Notes: a model not told the origin generated them from the sequence alone. 11,368 bases of DNA from Actinobacteria bacterium UBA5182 (GCA_002413185.1 DHWM01000160.1:2093-13460); one strand, 5' to 3'. Shown: positions 1-8,546, counted from the first letter of the stretch. Numbers and translations: made by a program.

Positions 1-1499
1 GGCGGGGGCGTGGTCGTCGGCGGAGGCGTGGTCGGCGGCGGAGAGGGCGAAGTGGGTGTGGGCGAGCTCGCCTGCACGAGGAAGATGGTCACGGTCGACC
101 CCCCCTGCACCCTCGAGTGGGGGCCCGGACGCATCGTCGCCACCGACCCGGGCGTCGAACAGTCCCCATTCGGCCCCGTTTGGCCCACCTGAACCTTCAA
201 GCCGACCGCCTGGAGGTTCGAAATGGCCCGCTGCCTGCTCTGGCAGATGACGTCGGGAACCTCGACCAACCCGGGTCCCGTCGAGATGGTAAGCGTGATC
301 GTGGCGTTGGGGGCCGCCCGCTTCGGGTTGTAGTCGGCCACCGTTCCGGTTGGCTCCGGGCTGGGTACGCGGCGCCCGATCGTGTACCGGAACCCTGCAT
401 TCGCCAGCGTGTCCTCAGCCACCCTGAGGGTCTTGCCGGTCACGTTCGGGACCGTGGCGAGGTCGTTCCCACCGAGAAGCGCTCTCGCCAGGAAGAACAG
501 CCCCAGGACCAAGACCGTGGCCAGGAGCACCAGGATCGCGATCGCTCCCCACCGGCGGCCCCGGTAGGTGTCCGCGGTGGTCGTGGCCGGGAGCATCCCC
601 ATGGGATGGGTCGCCCGTTCGACCACATCGGTCGCTTCGAGAGGCATGACCGGGGTCGCCAGCACCGGGATGCCCTGCCGGCACCGTTCGAGATCGTCCA
701 GGAGATCCTCGGCGGACTGATACCGGTTGGCCGGGTTCTTGGCCAGGCACTTCATGACGACCGAATCGAGGTCTGAAGGGATGTCCGCGTTCAGGTGGCT
801 CGGAGAGAGAGGCTCCTCCTTGACGTGTTTGTACGCGATGGTCACCGCGTTCTCGCCGGCGAAAGGAGGCTGCGCGGTCAACATCTCGTACAGCACGACG
901 CCGAGCGAGTAGATGTCCGAACGGGCGTCGACCGACTCGCCCTGAGCCTGTTCGGGGGAGAAGTACGAGGCCGTGCCCAGCACGGCCGCGGTCTGGGTGA
1001 TGGTATCCGAGGCCGTGGCCCTGGCGATACCGAAGTCCACGACCTTCACGTCACCAGTGGAGGTCAGCATGATGTTCCCCGGCTTGACGTCTCTGTGAAC
1101 GATCCCGTTCCGGTGAGCGAAGGCCAGCGCCGCTGCCACCGCCGCGCCGATCTCGACGGCGCGCTCGGGGAGCAGGGGACCGTCCTCCCGGATGATCTGT
1201 GACAGCGTCTTGCCCTGGACGTACTCCATGACGATGAAATGCGTCCCGTCATCCGAGCCGGTGTCGAAGACGCTCACCACGTTGGGATGGTTCAGGGCCG
1301 CCGCCGCCTGGGCTTCGCGACGGAACCTGGCCACGAACGACTCGTCCCCGGCGAACTGCGTGCCGAGGATCTTGACGGCGACCTGCCGTCCCAGGACCTG
1401 GTCGGTGCCCAGATAGACCTCGGCCATTCCTCCTTGCCCAAGAAGGGAGTCGACCTCGTATCGCTCGCTCAGGACCCGCCCGTCGGCACGCTCAGGCAT
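1..1499 (-). CDS. pknB: PASTA-domain Ser/Thr protein kinase PknB (partial, C-terminus beyond left edge)
   Basis: Membrane Ser/Thr kinase that senses muropeptides or lipid II outside and phosphorylates envelope and division proteins inside. 499 codons are visible and no stop is reached. The kinase domain spans about residues 14-275: glycine loop GQGGMAEV (21-28), lysine K43, HRD at 135-137, DFG at 155-157, and a TQT activation-loop motif (T168, T170) like the autophosphorylated threonines of M. tuberculosis PknB. One membrane helix lies at about 317-340. Two extracellular PASTA repeats (about 345-408 and 409-475) are followed by a Pro/Thr-rich tail from about 478. M. tuberculosis PknB has four PASTA repeats, so two plus a Pro/Thr tail is short, unless more follow off the edge. 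Start is ATG at 1499 with GGGAG/GGGAA upstream. It is the last gene of the operon seen here, 36 bp after pknA; that gap contains a perfect palindrome, CCCGCGCGGG, at 1516-1525. Confidence 0.95.
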   Translation of the reverse strand, partial: MPERADGRVLSERYEVDSLLGQGGMAEVYLGTDQVLGRQVAVKILGTQFAGDESFVARFRREAQAAAALNHPNVVSVFDTGSDDGTHFIVMEYVQGKTLSQIIREDGPLLPERAVEIGAAVAAALAFAHRNGIVHRDVKPGNIMLTSTGDVKVVDFGIARATASDTITQTAAVLGTASYFSPEQAQGESVDARSDIYSLGVVLYEMLTAQPPFAGENAVTIAYKHVKEEPLSPSHLNADIPSDLDSVVMKCLAKNPANRYQSAEDLLDDLERCRQGIPVLATPVMPLEATDVVERATHPMGMLPATTTADTYRGRRWGAIAILVLLATVLVLGLFFLARALLGGNDLATVPNVTGKTLRVAEDTLANAGFRYTIGRRVPSPEPTGTVADYNPKRAAPNATITLTISTGPGLVEVPDVICQSRQRAISNLQAVGLKVQVGQTGPNGDCSTPGSVATMRPGPHSRVQGGSTVTIFLVQASSPTPTSPSPPPTTPPPTTTPP

Positions 1500-1535
1500 A
1501 TCGTTCCCGTCGCTCCCCGCGCGGGTCACGGCCGC

Positions 1536-2930
1536 TCAATCGCCGTGTCCCTTCCCCTTGCGCTTCCCGTGATCTCCGCCGCTGGGCGCCGGTTGCACGC
1601 CCACGTACAAGGTTACGGCCGTCCCGGCCGGCACCGGGGAGTCGGCCGGCGGATCGGTCTTGGCGACGACGCCAGGGGTTCCGGCTGCAGTCTTCCGGGC
1701 GCCAGCCTTGAGGCCCACCGCCTCGAGCTTCTTCATGGCGTCTTGGACGGAGAGGCCGACCACGTTGGGAACGGCGATCCTCGAGGCGGCCGGCGAGCCG
1801 CTCGGCGACGACGATTGCGAGGGGCTGAGAAAGCCGCCGCCCGAGAATGCCGCCAGCACGATCGCGAGCAGGACCAGTGCCCCGAGAAGCAGAAGCACCA
1901 GCCATGCGGTCGGTCGGCGAGATGGAGGAACGACCGCCGGGCCCGATGGAAGCACCTGGGTGGGGGCGGCTCGCGTGGGGGTGAGGACGTCGGTGCTGGC
2001 AGCGCTCGCACCGGGCGCCACCGCCGTGCCCGCCTCCTCCGCCGGGATCGCCGGCAGGACGGCGGTGGATCCCGCTCGCGGGAGCACGACGGTTTCGGCT
2101 TCCGGTGAGACATCGCGGAGCATGCGAGCGAACTCGGCAGCGGAGGCCGGTCGAAGCGCCGGGTCCTTCGCCAGCGCCTGCTGGCACGCCGCCGCGACAT
2201 GCGGCGGAACCCCGGGCGCCGCCTCCGTTAAGGGCGGTACGGGTTCGTGGACATGGGCGGTGGCGACCGCCACCGGTGAGACCCCTGAGAAGGGGGGGTG
2301 TCCCGCCAGCATCTCGTACAGGACGACGCCCAGCGAGTACACGTCGGACGCCGGGGTGGCGCGGTCTCCGGCGGCCTGCTCCGGCGAGAGATACGTCGCG
2401 GTTCCCATCGCCGTCCCGGTGGCGGTGATGGGCGCTGCCCAGGCGGCAGCGGCGATGCCGAAGTCCATCACCTTGATCCCGCCCGAGGGCGTGAGCATCA
2501 CGTTCCCAGGCTTCACGTCACGGTGGACGATCCCGGAGTCGTGCGCGGCCTGCAGCGCGGCCGCGATCCCCTCCGCGATCCCGACGGCCTCCTCCGGCGG
2601 CAGAGGTCCCATCGCCATCCGGTCCGCCAGCGTCCCGCCCGGGATCAGCTCCATCACGATGAACTGAGTGTCTCCGTCCTCCCCATAGTCGAAGACGCCC
2701 GCTACATTCGGATGAGACAGCCCCGCCGCAGCCTGCGCTTCCCGGCGGAAGCGTTCGGCGAAGTGTTCGTCGGCGCTCAAGCCCTCGGCGACGAGCTTCA
2801 CGGCCACCTGCCGGTGGAGCACCGTGTCCTCCGCCTCCCACACCGACCCCATCCCGCCGGACGCGATGCGCCGGACCAGCCGGTACCGCCCGCCCAGCAT
2901 CGCCTCGCTGTCGACCCGAGCATCGCTCAT
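1536..2930 (-). CDS. pknA: Ser/Thr protein kinase, PknA position, with one PASTA domain
   Basis: Membrane Ser/Thr kinase of 464 residues, second kinase of the operon. The kinase domain spans about 16-275: ASGGMGSV (23-30), K45, HRD at 136-138, DFG at 156-158, and activation-loop threonines near 169-177. A long Ala/Pro/Thr linker (about 276-340) leads to a membrane helix at about 342-363. The outside part has a Ser-rich spacer, one PASTA domain (about 386-446) and a Lys/Gly/His-rich tail. Mycobacterial PknA has no PASTA domain, so this copy differs; the name rests on gene order and on PknB following. The ATG at 2930 is chosen because the frame stays open to 3551 but that stretch lies over pbpA and reads as non-natural low-complexity protein. 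The start overlaps the pbpA stop by 4 bp (ATGA). A GGGG directly next to the ATG is a poor ribosome site, so translation probably depends on coupling to pbpA. Confidence 0.93.
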   Translation of the reverse strand: MSDARVDSEAMLGGRYRLVRRIASGGMGSVWEAEDTVLHRQVAVKLVAEGLSADEHFAERFRREAQAAAGLSHPNVAGVFDYGEDGDTQFIVMELIPGGTLADRMAMGPLPPEEAVGIAEGIAAALQAAHDSGIVHRDVKPGNVMLTPSGGIKVMDFGIAAAAWAAPITATGTAMGTATYLSPEQAAGDRATPASDVYSLGVVLYEMLAGHPPFSGVSPVAVATAHVHEPVPPLTEAAPGVPPHVAAACQQALAKDPALRPASAAEFARMLRDVSPEAETVVLPRAGSTAVLPAIPAEEAGTAVAPGASAASTDVLTPTRAAPTQVLPSGPAVVPPSRRPTAWLVLLLLGALVLLAIVLAAFSGGGFLSPSQSSSPSGSPAASRIAVPNVVGLSVQDAMKKLEAVGLKAGARKTAAGTPGVVAKTDPPADSPVPAGTAVTLYVGVQPAPSGGDHGKRKGKGHGD

Positions 2931-4387
2931 CCCCGGATCGCCGCTTCCAGGATCGTTTTGGCGATCGGCGCGGCCACCTGGCCTCCGGTGGCGTCGCTCC
3001 CGAGGCTCCCGCCGTTCAGCACCAGCACCGCCACCACGATCTTCGGGTTGGAGGCCGGCGCGAAGCACACGAACCAGGCGTGCGGCTTGTTCGTGGAATT
3101 CTGGGCGGTTCCCGTCTTGCCGGCCACCTGGATCCCCGGGATCTGCGCGGCCGTCCCGGTGCCGGCGTTGACGACGCTCTCCATCATCGCGGTGAGCTGC
3201 GAGGCGGTCTTCGCCGAGATGGGCTGGCCGAACGGGTGCGGGTCGAACCGTTTGACCACCCGGCCGGCCGGATCTCGGACCTCGCTCACCAGACGAGGCG
3301 CCATCTCGACTCCGCCGTTGGCGATGGCGGAGGCGATCAGCGCCATTTGCAACGGGTTGGCCCCGACGCTCTGCTGTCCGATGGCCGAGAACGCCACCGC
3401 CGGCGGCGCCTTCAGGCTCTCCGGCGCGATCGATCCTTCGGCAAAGGGAAGGTCGAATGGAACGTGTTCGTCGAACCCGAACTTGCGCGCCTGGGCCAGC
3501 AGCTTGTCGCCACCAAGCTTGAGTCCCACCTCGCCGAACACGACATTGCACGACACCTGGAGCGCCTGGGCCAGAGTGATCTGCGCGACCCCGCCCAGGC
3601 AGTGCTCCCCCCCGAAGTTCTGGAGCCTGTGCGTGGTCTGCGGGAGGCTCAGTTGCGAAGGGTTGGGGAACAGCGTGCTGGGGGCCATGCCGTTCTCCAG
3701 CGCCGCCGACGCCGTCACCAGCTTGAACGTCGAACCCGGCGGATAGAGCTCCTGGAACGCGCGTGACAGCAACGGCTTGCCCCGGTCGTGCGTCAGGGCC
3801 GACTGGGCCGCCCGGACAGTAGCGCTGGTGTGCGAGGCGAGCGGGGCGGGATTGTAGGAAGGATTGGCCACCATCGCCAGCACGTCTCCGGTGTGCGGGT
3901 CCATGGCCACGACGGCACCGGCCAGCGAGCCCAGCGACTTCTTGGCCAGCGCCTGGAGACGAGGGTCGAGCGTGGTCACGATGGTCGCGCCCTGCTTCGG
4001 CCTCCCCAGAATCTCGTCGACCAGGTTCTGGGGAAGGAGCTCCGGGGCCCGGCCGCTCAGGTACTCATTCTCAGAGGCTTCCAGCCCGCTCCGCCCGAAG
4101 ATCAGCGAGTAGAACCCGGTGATCTGGCCGTACAGCGAGCCCCGAGGATAGACCCGCAAGTACTTGTACACGTCCTTGGTCGACTTGCTGTAAGCGAGGA
4201 TGGTTCGCTCGTCCCGAGCCAGGATCTCCCCCCGCTTGATCGAATACTCGTCCAGCAGCAACCGGGAGTTGGCAGGGTTCTCGGCCAGGCGCTTCGACGC
4301 GAATACCTGGATGTAGTTCACCTGGACCAGCAGCAGCACGAACAGCAGCAGGAACGCCATGGCGAGCCTCCGGATCTGCCGGTCCAT
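2927..4387 (-). CDS. pbpA: Class B penicillin-binding protein PbpA (D,D-transpeptidase)
   Basis: Crosslinks peptidoglycan stem peptides outside the membrane, working with the SEDS polymerase encoded just upstream. 486 residues, close to the mycobacterial protein. An N-terminal membrane anchor (about 8-30) is followed by a non-catalytic dimerisation region (about 35-150) and the transpeptidase domain. All three active-site motifs are present: STFK at 219-222 (S219 is the acylated serine), SCN at 279-281 and KTGTA at 424-428. The ATG at 4387 overlaps the rodA stop by one base (TGATG) and has GAGG 7 nt upstream. The 3' end overlaps pknA by 4 bp. Gene order and domain layout agree, so the assignment is firm. 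Confidence 0.95.
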   Translation of the reverse strand: MDRQIRRLAMAFLLLFVLLLVQVNYIQVFASKRLAENPANSRLLLDEYSIKRGEILARDERTILAYSKSTKDVYKYLRVYPRGSLYGQITGFYSLIFGRSGLEASENEYLSGRAPELLPQNLVDEILGRPKQGATIVTTLDPRLQALAKKSLGSLAGAVVAMDPHTGDVLAMVANPSYNPAPLASHTSATVRAAQSALTHDRGKPLLSRAFQELYPPGSTFKLVTASAALENGMAPSTLFPNPSQLSLPQTTHRLQNFGGEHCLGGVAQITLAQALQVSCNVVFGEVGLKLGGDKLLAQARKFGFDEHVPFDLPFAEGSIAPESLKAPPAVAFSAIGQQSVGANPLQMALIASAIANGGVEMAPRLVSEVRDPAGRVVKRFDPHPFGQPISAKTASQLTAMMESVVNAGTGTAAQIPGIQVAGKTGTAQNSTNKPHAWFVCFAPASNPKIVVAVLVLNGGSLGSDATGGQVAAPIAKTILEAAIRG

Positions 4388-5715
4388 CAGCCGTCCTCTC
4401 CCTGGGGCCTCCCCCGGATGCGGGGGTGGGCCGGGGATGGGCTGGAAACCCGGATGAGCAGCGCCAGCAACACGAAGTTCGCCACCAGGCTCGATCCGCC
4501 GTAGGACACGAACGGCAACGTGATGCCGGTCAAGGGGATCAGGCGGGTCACGCCGGCCGCGATGATGAACGTCTGGACGGCCAGGACGGTGGCCAGCCCG
4601 GTGGCCAGCAACTTGCTGAAGCCGTCCTCACGGCTGAGGGCGATCCGGAGTCCCCTGCCCACCAGGGCCACGTACAACAGCAGCACGGCCGTCACCCCGA
4701 ACAGCCCCAGCTCTTCCCCGATGGCGGCGAAGATGAAGTCGGTGGCGGCGAACGGGATGATCTGGGGGTGGCCCTGGCCCAGGCCGGTCCCGGCGATCCC
4801 GCCCGTGGCCATGGCGAACTCGCCCTGGGCGACCTGGTACCCCTTGGCCTGGATGAAGCTCGGCTGCAGCGCGTGGAGCCACACTGCCACGCGCTCCTGG
4901 ACGTGTCCGAAGGCCGCGTAGCCGAGGGCAGCTCCGATGACGAACAGGATCAGCCCCAGCACCAGGTAGGAGCCGCGGGCGGTGGCCGCCCACAACATGA
5001 CAACGAAGATGGCGAAGAACAGCAAAGAGGAGCCCAGGTCCTTCTCGATGAACAGCACCGCGAGGGACACGAACCACGCCACGAAGAGCGGACCCAGATA
5101 TCTCGGCTCGGGAAGCCGGATGGGGCCGATACGGCGGGTGGCCACGGCGAGAAGCTCCTTCTTCGCGTTGAGATACGAGGCCAGGAACACCACGATCAGC
5201 ACCTTGCCGATCTCCGACGGCTGAAAGCTCAGCCCGCCGAGGTGCACCCACAGCCTGGCCCCGTTGATGGTCTCGCCGATCCCGGGTGCGACGGGCAGCA
5301 GCAGGAAACCGATGCCGATCAGGCCGATCGTGTACGTGTACCCGTCCAGGGTGCGGTGGTCCCGCACCAGGATCAACGTGAGCGCGAACACGAGGAGCCC
5401 GACCAGGAGCCACCCGAGCTGGTTGTCGGCCAGCCGCTCGTTGAGGCGATAGATCACGGCGTAGCCCAGACCGGCCAGAACGGCCGCCACGGGGTATAGG
5501 ACGGGATCGGCCCCCGGCGCCAGCCGGGCCACCAGGAAATGTCCGACCAGGTATGCGATGGCGATGAGGGCGACGAAGGCTGCCACGTTCGCGGGCGTCT
5601 TCCCCGTCAGTCCGAGCGTCACCAGGACGTAGGCGCCGACGGAGAGCACGATCGCGAAGATGGTCAGCGCGAGCTGCGGCGTGCTCCGCGGGCGGGGGTG
5701 CAGATTGGCCTCCAT
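4387..5715 (-). CDS. rodA: SEDS-family peptidoglycan glycosyltransferase RodA/FtsW
   Basis: Multi-pass membrane enzyme that polymerises lipid II into glycan strands, paired with PbpA. 442 residues with about ten hydrophobic segments. Family motifs visible: NGARLW...FQPSE at 151-168, EKDLGSS at 224-230, and ATDFIFA..GEELG at 324-337, where D326 matches the catalytic aspartate of the large extracellular loop (D262 in E. coli RodA, D297 in FtsW). SYGGSS lies at 404-409 near the C-terminus. The ATG at 5715 overlaps the pstP stop by one base (TGATG), with GGGGAG close upstream. It could be called FtsW on sequence alone; position between pstP and pbpA is the reason for rodA. Confidence 0.93.
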   Translation of the reverse strand: MEANLHPRPRSTPQLALTIFAIVLSVGAYVLVTLGLTGKTPANVAAFVALIAIAYLVGHFLVARLAPGADPVLYPVAAVLAGLGYAVIYRLNERLADNQLGWLLVGLLVFALTLILVRDHRTLDGYTYTIGLIGIGFLLLPVAPGIGETINGARLWVHLGGLSFQPSEIGKVLIVVFLASYLNAKKELLAVATRRIGPIRLPEPRYLGPLFVAWFVSLAVLFIEKDLGSSLLFFAIFVVMLWAATARGSYLVLGLILFVIGAALGYAAFGHVQERVAVWLHALQPSFIQAKGYQVAQGEFAMATGGIAGTGLGQGHPQIIPFAATDFIFAAIGEELGLFGVTAVLLLYVALVGRGLRIALSREDGFSKLLATGLATVLAVQTFIIAAGVTRLIPLTGITLPFVSYGGSSLVANFVLLALLIRVSSPSPAHPRIRGRPQGEDG

Positions 5716-6998
5716 CAGCTCCCCGCCACGCCGGACTGGACGTCCCTTCGGATCTGCTCGACCAGCGTTCGGGCGTCGGGCAAGCTGTTGATGTTCGCCG
5801 TGATGCCATCGCCCAGGGTGGCGTACGGCCGGAGACGCTCAGCCTGCGCCGCCGAGATGTCGGTTGACTCTTCGACATGCGACAGGTCGAACCCCAGGAC
5901 CTTCGAGGGGATCCCGTTGTAGACCGCGACCCGCCCGTTCGAGACGCCCACGTACCACTGGTGGTTGAGGAACTGGCGAACGCCGATCAGCGCGCCGACG
6001 ATCAGCACAACGACGACCGCGAGCCCCGCCACCACCCGGCCCCACCGGATGCCGCGTCGCTTGTCTGGCTGCTCCGGCTGCGACGGTTCGGCCGGTGCGT
6101 CGGGGGAGCCCAACACGGGAGTGGCGGCCTGCCGGGCCTCTGCGGCCTTCTCCGCCATGCCCGGGGGAAGCGTGACGATCTCGGTGATGGGTTCGCGCCG
6201 TGGCGCGGCGGCGGCCACGGTCGTGGCCTCCGCCGCCCGCGCCGGGGCGGAGTGGGGGGCGACCGGAGCGGCCGTCTCAGTGTCCGCGTCGACGAAGTCC
6301 AGCACGATGACCGTGATGTTGTCGTCGCCCCCGGCGGCGTTCGCCGCGTCGACCAGTCGCTCCGAGGCCGCCTGAGGGTCCGATTCGGCCTCCAGGATCT
6401 CCTGGATGTTCTCCCTGTCGACCATGCTGGTGAGGCCGTCGGTGCAGAGAATCAGCCGGTCCCCTGCATGCAGGTCCATCGTCAGCTGCTCGACCGAAAG
6501 GTTCTCCTCCACCCCGAGCGCCCGGGTGAGGATGCTCCGTTGTGGATGGTTACCCGCTTCCTCCGCTGAGAGCCTCCCCTCTCTCACCATGCGCTGGACC
6601 AGGGTGTGGTCCTCGGTGAGCTGCTGCAGGTTGCCGTCGCGCAGGAGGTAGGCTCTGGAATCCCCGACATGCGCGACGTAGGCTCGCTCGCCGTCAGCCA
6701 GGACCGCGGTGAGCGTCGTTCCCATCCCGCGAAGCTCCCGGTCGGCCGCGCCCTGCTCGAGGACGCGTCGATTGGCCTGCTTGACGCGTTCCTCCAGCGA
6801 TGCGGCTAGTCCTTCCGCGGAGAGGTCGATCGAGGAGAGGGTCTTCACCGCCAGCGATGACGCCACGTTGCCACCTCGATGGCCTCCCATCCCGTCGGCC
6901 ACCGCGAACAGCGGCTCCTGGACCAGGAAGGAATCCTCGTTGCGCTCGCGCGCCCGGCCGATGTCGGAGCTCGCCCCGATCCGGACTCTGATGGTCAC
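5715..6998 (-). CDS. pstP: PP2C-family Ser/Thr protein phosphatase PstP, membrane-anchored
   Basis: Metal-dependent phosphatase that removes phosphate from PknA, PknB and their substrates, 427 residues. The cytoplasmic PP2C domain spans about 1-237: RERNEDSF (17-24), ADGMGGH (34-40, metal ligand D35), GTT at 93-95, HVGDSRAYL (110-118), CTDGLT (185-190, D187) and GGDDNITV (223-230, D226). A Pro/Ala-rich linker (about 240-316) leads to a membrane helix at about 322-344 and an extracellular domain of about 83 residues, as in mycobacterial PstP. The start is taken as GTG at 6998, which overlaps the fhaB stop as GTGA and has GGAG 8 nt upstream. The frame stays open to 7193, but that extension reads as Arg/Pro-rich sequence over the fhaB FHA domain and is rejected. 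Confidence 0.94.
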   Translation of the reverse strand: MTIRVRIGASSDIGRARERNEDSFLVQEPLFAVADGMGGHRGGNVASSLAVKTLSSIDLSAEGLAASLEERVKQANRRVLEQGAADRELRGMGTTLTAVLADGERAYVAHVGDSRAYLLRDGNLQQLTEDHTLVQRMVREGRLSAEEAGNHPQRSILTRALGVEENLSVEQLTMDLHAGDRLILCTDGLTSMVDRENIQEILEAESDPQAASERLVDAANAAGGDDNITVIVLDFVDADTETAAPVAPHSAPARAAEATTVAAAAPRREPITEIVTLPPGMAEKAAEARQAATPVLGSPDAPAEPSQPEQPDKRRGIRWGRVVAGLAVVVVLIVGALIGVRQFLNHQWYVGVSNGRVAVYNGIPSKVLGFDLSHVEESTDISAAQAERLRPYATLGDGITANINSLPDARTLVEQIRRDVQSGVAGS

Positions 6999-7477
6999 CG
7001 CCGGAGCTCCATCTCGGTCTTGCCGAAGCGCACACGGTCGCCCGCCCGGACTTCCGATGGCGAGGTGATCCGCCGCTGGTTCACGTACGTGCCGTTGGTC
7101 GAGCCGAGGTCCTCGACGAGCCACGCGCCGTCGCGGGAGAACAGCCTCGCGTGGAACGAGGACATGTAGGTGTCGTCGATCTGGACGTCGCACCCGTCGG
7201 CCCGGCCGATCTGGAGGTTGCCATCCAGCTTGTACGTTCGGCCCTTGCCCCCACGCTGGTCAAGGAGCACCGCGCTCCGAGGTACCTTCGCCTTCGGCGA
7301 CGCCGTCTGGGAGGCGCGGATGGGAGGGGAGGCCTGCCGGGCCCGGCCCTCGGCCCGCCGCTCGGCCCGGGCCGGCACCCGCAGATCCAGGGCCACCGTC
7401 CTGACGGCGCGATAGACGAAGAAATACAGGAGGAGGAGGAACACCACTTTGAGGACCGTGAGGACGAAGACCGGCAC
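6995..7477 (-). CDS. fhaB: FHA-domain protein FhaB (FipA-like)
   Basis: Small phosphothreonine-binding protein of 160 residues, almost the length of mycobacterial FhaB (155). An N-terminal hydrophobic segment (about 3-24) is followed by a basic Arg/Ala-rich linker and one FHA domain (about 69-160). Binding motifs are present: GR at 91-92, SSFHA at 106-110 and GSTNGT at 125-130. The start is GTG at 7477, with GGAGG 9 nt upstream that lies within the end of fhaA; fhaA stops only 3 bp before. In mycobacteria FhaB is a kinase and phosphatase substrate linked to division; that role here is inferred from family and operon. Confidence 0.92.
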   Translation of the reverse strand: MPVFVLTVLKVVFLLLLYFFVYRAVRTVALDLRVPARAERRAEGRARQASPPIRASQTASPKAKVPRSAVLLDQRGGKGRTYKLDGNLQIGRADGCDVQIDDTYMSSFHARLFSRDGAWLVEDLGSTNGTYVNQRRITSPSEVRAGDRVRFGKTEMELRR

Positions 7478-7480
7478 CGG

Positions 7481-8242
7481 TCAACGCCTCCGGAACTCGA
7501 GGACGGTCCTTCCGATGGTGATCCGGTCCCCTTCCTCCAGCGTGCGCTCCCCGATGGTCGACCCATTGACGAGCGTGCCGTTCGTCGAGCCGAGGTCCGA
7601 GATGACGAACCCCCCGTCCTGTTGCCTGACCTCGGCATGACGCCTGCTGGCGCCCGGATCCGAGAGGATGACGTCCGACCCTCCCAGTCGCCCGATGATT
7701 ACCCGTTCCTGATCGAGCGGGAACGCCTTGCCGGCGCGGCCCTTCTCCATCAGGACCAATTGAGCGGACCGAGTGGGCTTGGCCGGGGGAGCCTTCGCGG
7801 AAGCCGCAGCCGCGGCCGCAGACGCGGACGTGGCGAGCTGAGTGCCGGTCACCGGCCGCCCCGAGGTGGTGGGACCCTCGACCAGGGTCGCCTGGCACGT
7901 GAAGTCGCCCTGCTTCAACGAGGCGTCGGTCTCGAATCGGACCTCAGGTATCCCGACCAGTCCCCAGCCCCGCTCCTCGGCGCCGTCCGCGACGACCTGT
8001 TCGAGCTCGCGGCGGAGGGCCTTCTCGGTCCGCTGGAACCGATCACGGTCCGGCGCCGAAAGGCCGAACACATACCGGTTGGGAACCCACACCTCGCGCA
8101 CGCCGACGGTCTTGTTGACCTCCATCTCCCGGAGGATCCGGGTCGCCAACTCGACCGGCTGCAGGCCCGTCCGGAAGGCCTTGGTGAAGATCCCTTCGAT
8201 GACCCCTTCGAGGCGCCGTTCGAAGTCGTTCAGGATGCTCAA
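7481..8242 (-). CDS. fhaA: FHA-domain protein FhaA with N-terminal DUF3662 domain
   Basis: First gene of the operon, 253 residues. The N-terminal DUF3662 region (about 1-122) opens with an amphipathic helix and contains WVPNRYVFGLS (52-62), matching the conserved PN.Y...L core of the family. An Ala-rich linker (about 138-158) separates it from a C-terminal FHA domain (about 160-253) with GR at 184-185, SRRHA at 199-203 and GSTNGT at 218-223. Mycobacterial FhaA is about twice this length owing to a longer linker; both end domains are complete here. FhaA binds phosphorylated MviN and slows late peptidoglycan synthesis in mycobacteria. The start is TTG at 8242 with GAGG only 4 nt away; no ATG or GTG exists between it and the in-frame stop at 8288-8290, so weak initiation is likely. 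Confidence 0.9.
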   Translation of the reverse strand: MSILNDFERRLEGVIEGIFTKAFRTGLQPVELATRILREMEVNKTVGVREVWVPNRYVFGLSAPDRDRFQRTEKALRRELEQVVADGAEERGWGLVGIPEVRFETDASLKQGDFTCQATLVEGPTTSGRPVTGTQLATSASAAAAAASAKAPPAKPTRSAQLVLMEKGRAGKAFPLDQERVIIGRLGGSDVILSDPGASRRHAEVRQQDGGFVISDLGSTNGTLVNGSTIGERTLEEGDRITIGRTVLEFRRR

Positions 8243-8405
8243 GATGCCTCGTTTCCGCAGGTGGGGAGCGCTTCCAAGCGCGGTGGATTATATCCAGGGG
8301 CTTGCTCCGTCAGTCCTGGCGGCACGTTGAGCTTTCGTCGTCTCGAGCCGCGCGGCTTTCCGGTGAGGGTCGCAGAGGGCCCCCTGTTACCATCGACCCG
8401 AGCCC
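8243..8405. other. Intergenic region between fhaA and tRNA-Leu, divergent promoters
   Basis: This short gap separates divergent transcripts. It contains the TATAAT for fhaA on the minus strand. On the plus strand TACCAT at 8388-8393, 12 bp before the tRNA, could be its -10 box, but I see no -35 match. No ORF is convincing here. Confidence 0.4.
8287..8315 (-). promoter_or_regulatory. Probable promoter of the fhaA-pknB operon
   Basis: On the minus strand a perfect TATAAT (8292-8287) lies 45 bp before the fhaA TTG. A partial -35 match, CTGACG, sits 15 bp further upstream. A start near 8280 would give a leader of about 38 nt. This is the only strong promoter-like sequence I see for the seven-gene transcript. 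The -35 match and the short spacer are the weak points. Confidence 0.6.
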
Positions 8406-8489
8406 GGGCGAGTGGCGGAAATGGCAGACGCGCAGGATTCAGGATCCTGTGAGGGCAACCTCATGGGGGTTCAAGTCCCCCCTCGCCCA
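8406..8489 (+). tRNA. tRNA-Leu, anticodon CAG
   Basis: The sequence folds into a full type II tRNA. The acceptor stem is GGGCGAG (8406-8412) with CTCGCCC (8482-8488), discriminator A8489. The D stem is GCG/CGC (8415-8417, 8429-8431). The anticodon stem CAGGA/TCCTG holds loop TTCAGGA, anticodon CAG at 8440-8442, reading CUG. A long variable arm TGAGG-GCAA-CCTCA (8450-8462) is as expected for Leu. The T arm is GGGGG-TTCAAGT-CCCCC (8465-8481). The 3' CCA is not encoded. A tRNA-Leu(CAG) next to fhaA is also found in mycobacteria. Confidence 0.97.
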
Positions 8490-8546
8490 CGGATTTCTTG
8501 GCACTACGAAGCCATTTGAGCAAGTCAACGGTTCAACTTCGATTCG

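Noticed and set aside
2931..3551. Upstream extension of the pknA frame (207 more residues)
   Set aside because: It lies over the pbpA catalytic region and reads as Arg/Gly-rich shadow sequence; the kinase fold begins soon after the ATG at 2930.
2298..3746. 482-residue plus-strand frame
   Set aside because: It runs antisense to pknA and pbpA, whose motifs are complete; no domain is visible in it.
4426..5499. 357-residue plus-strand frame
   Set aside because: It is antisense to rodA, very rich in Gln/Gly/His/Arg, with no domain; a GC-skewed shadow.
6999..7193. Upstream extension of the pstP frame (65 more residues)
   Set aside because: It overlaps the FHA domain of fhaB and is Arg/Pro-rich; the PP2C fold begins at the GTG at 6998, which has a ribosome site.
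7151..8452. 433-residue plus-strand frame reaching into the tRNA
   Set aside because: It is antisense to fhaA and fhaB and ends beyond the start of the tRNA; composition is Arg/Gly/Pro-rich shadow.
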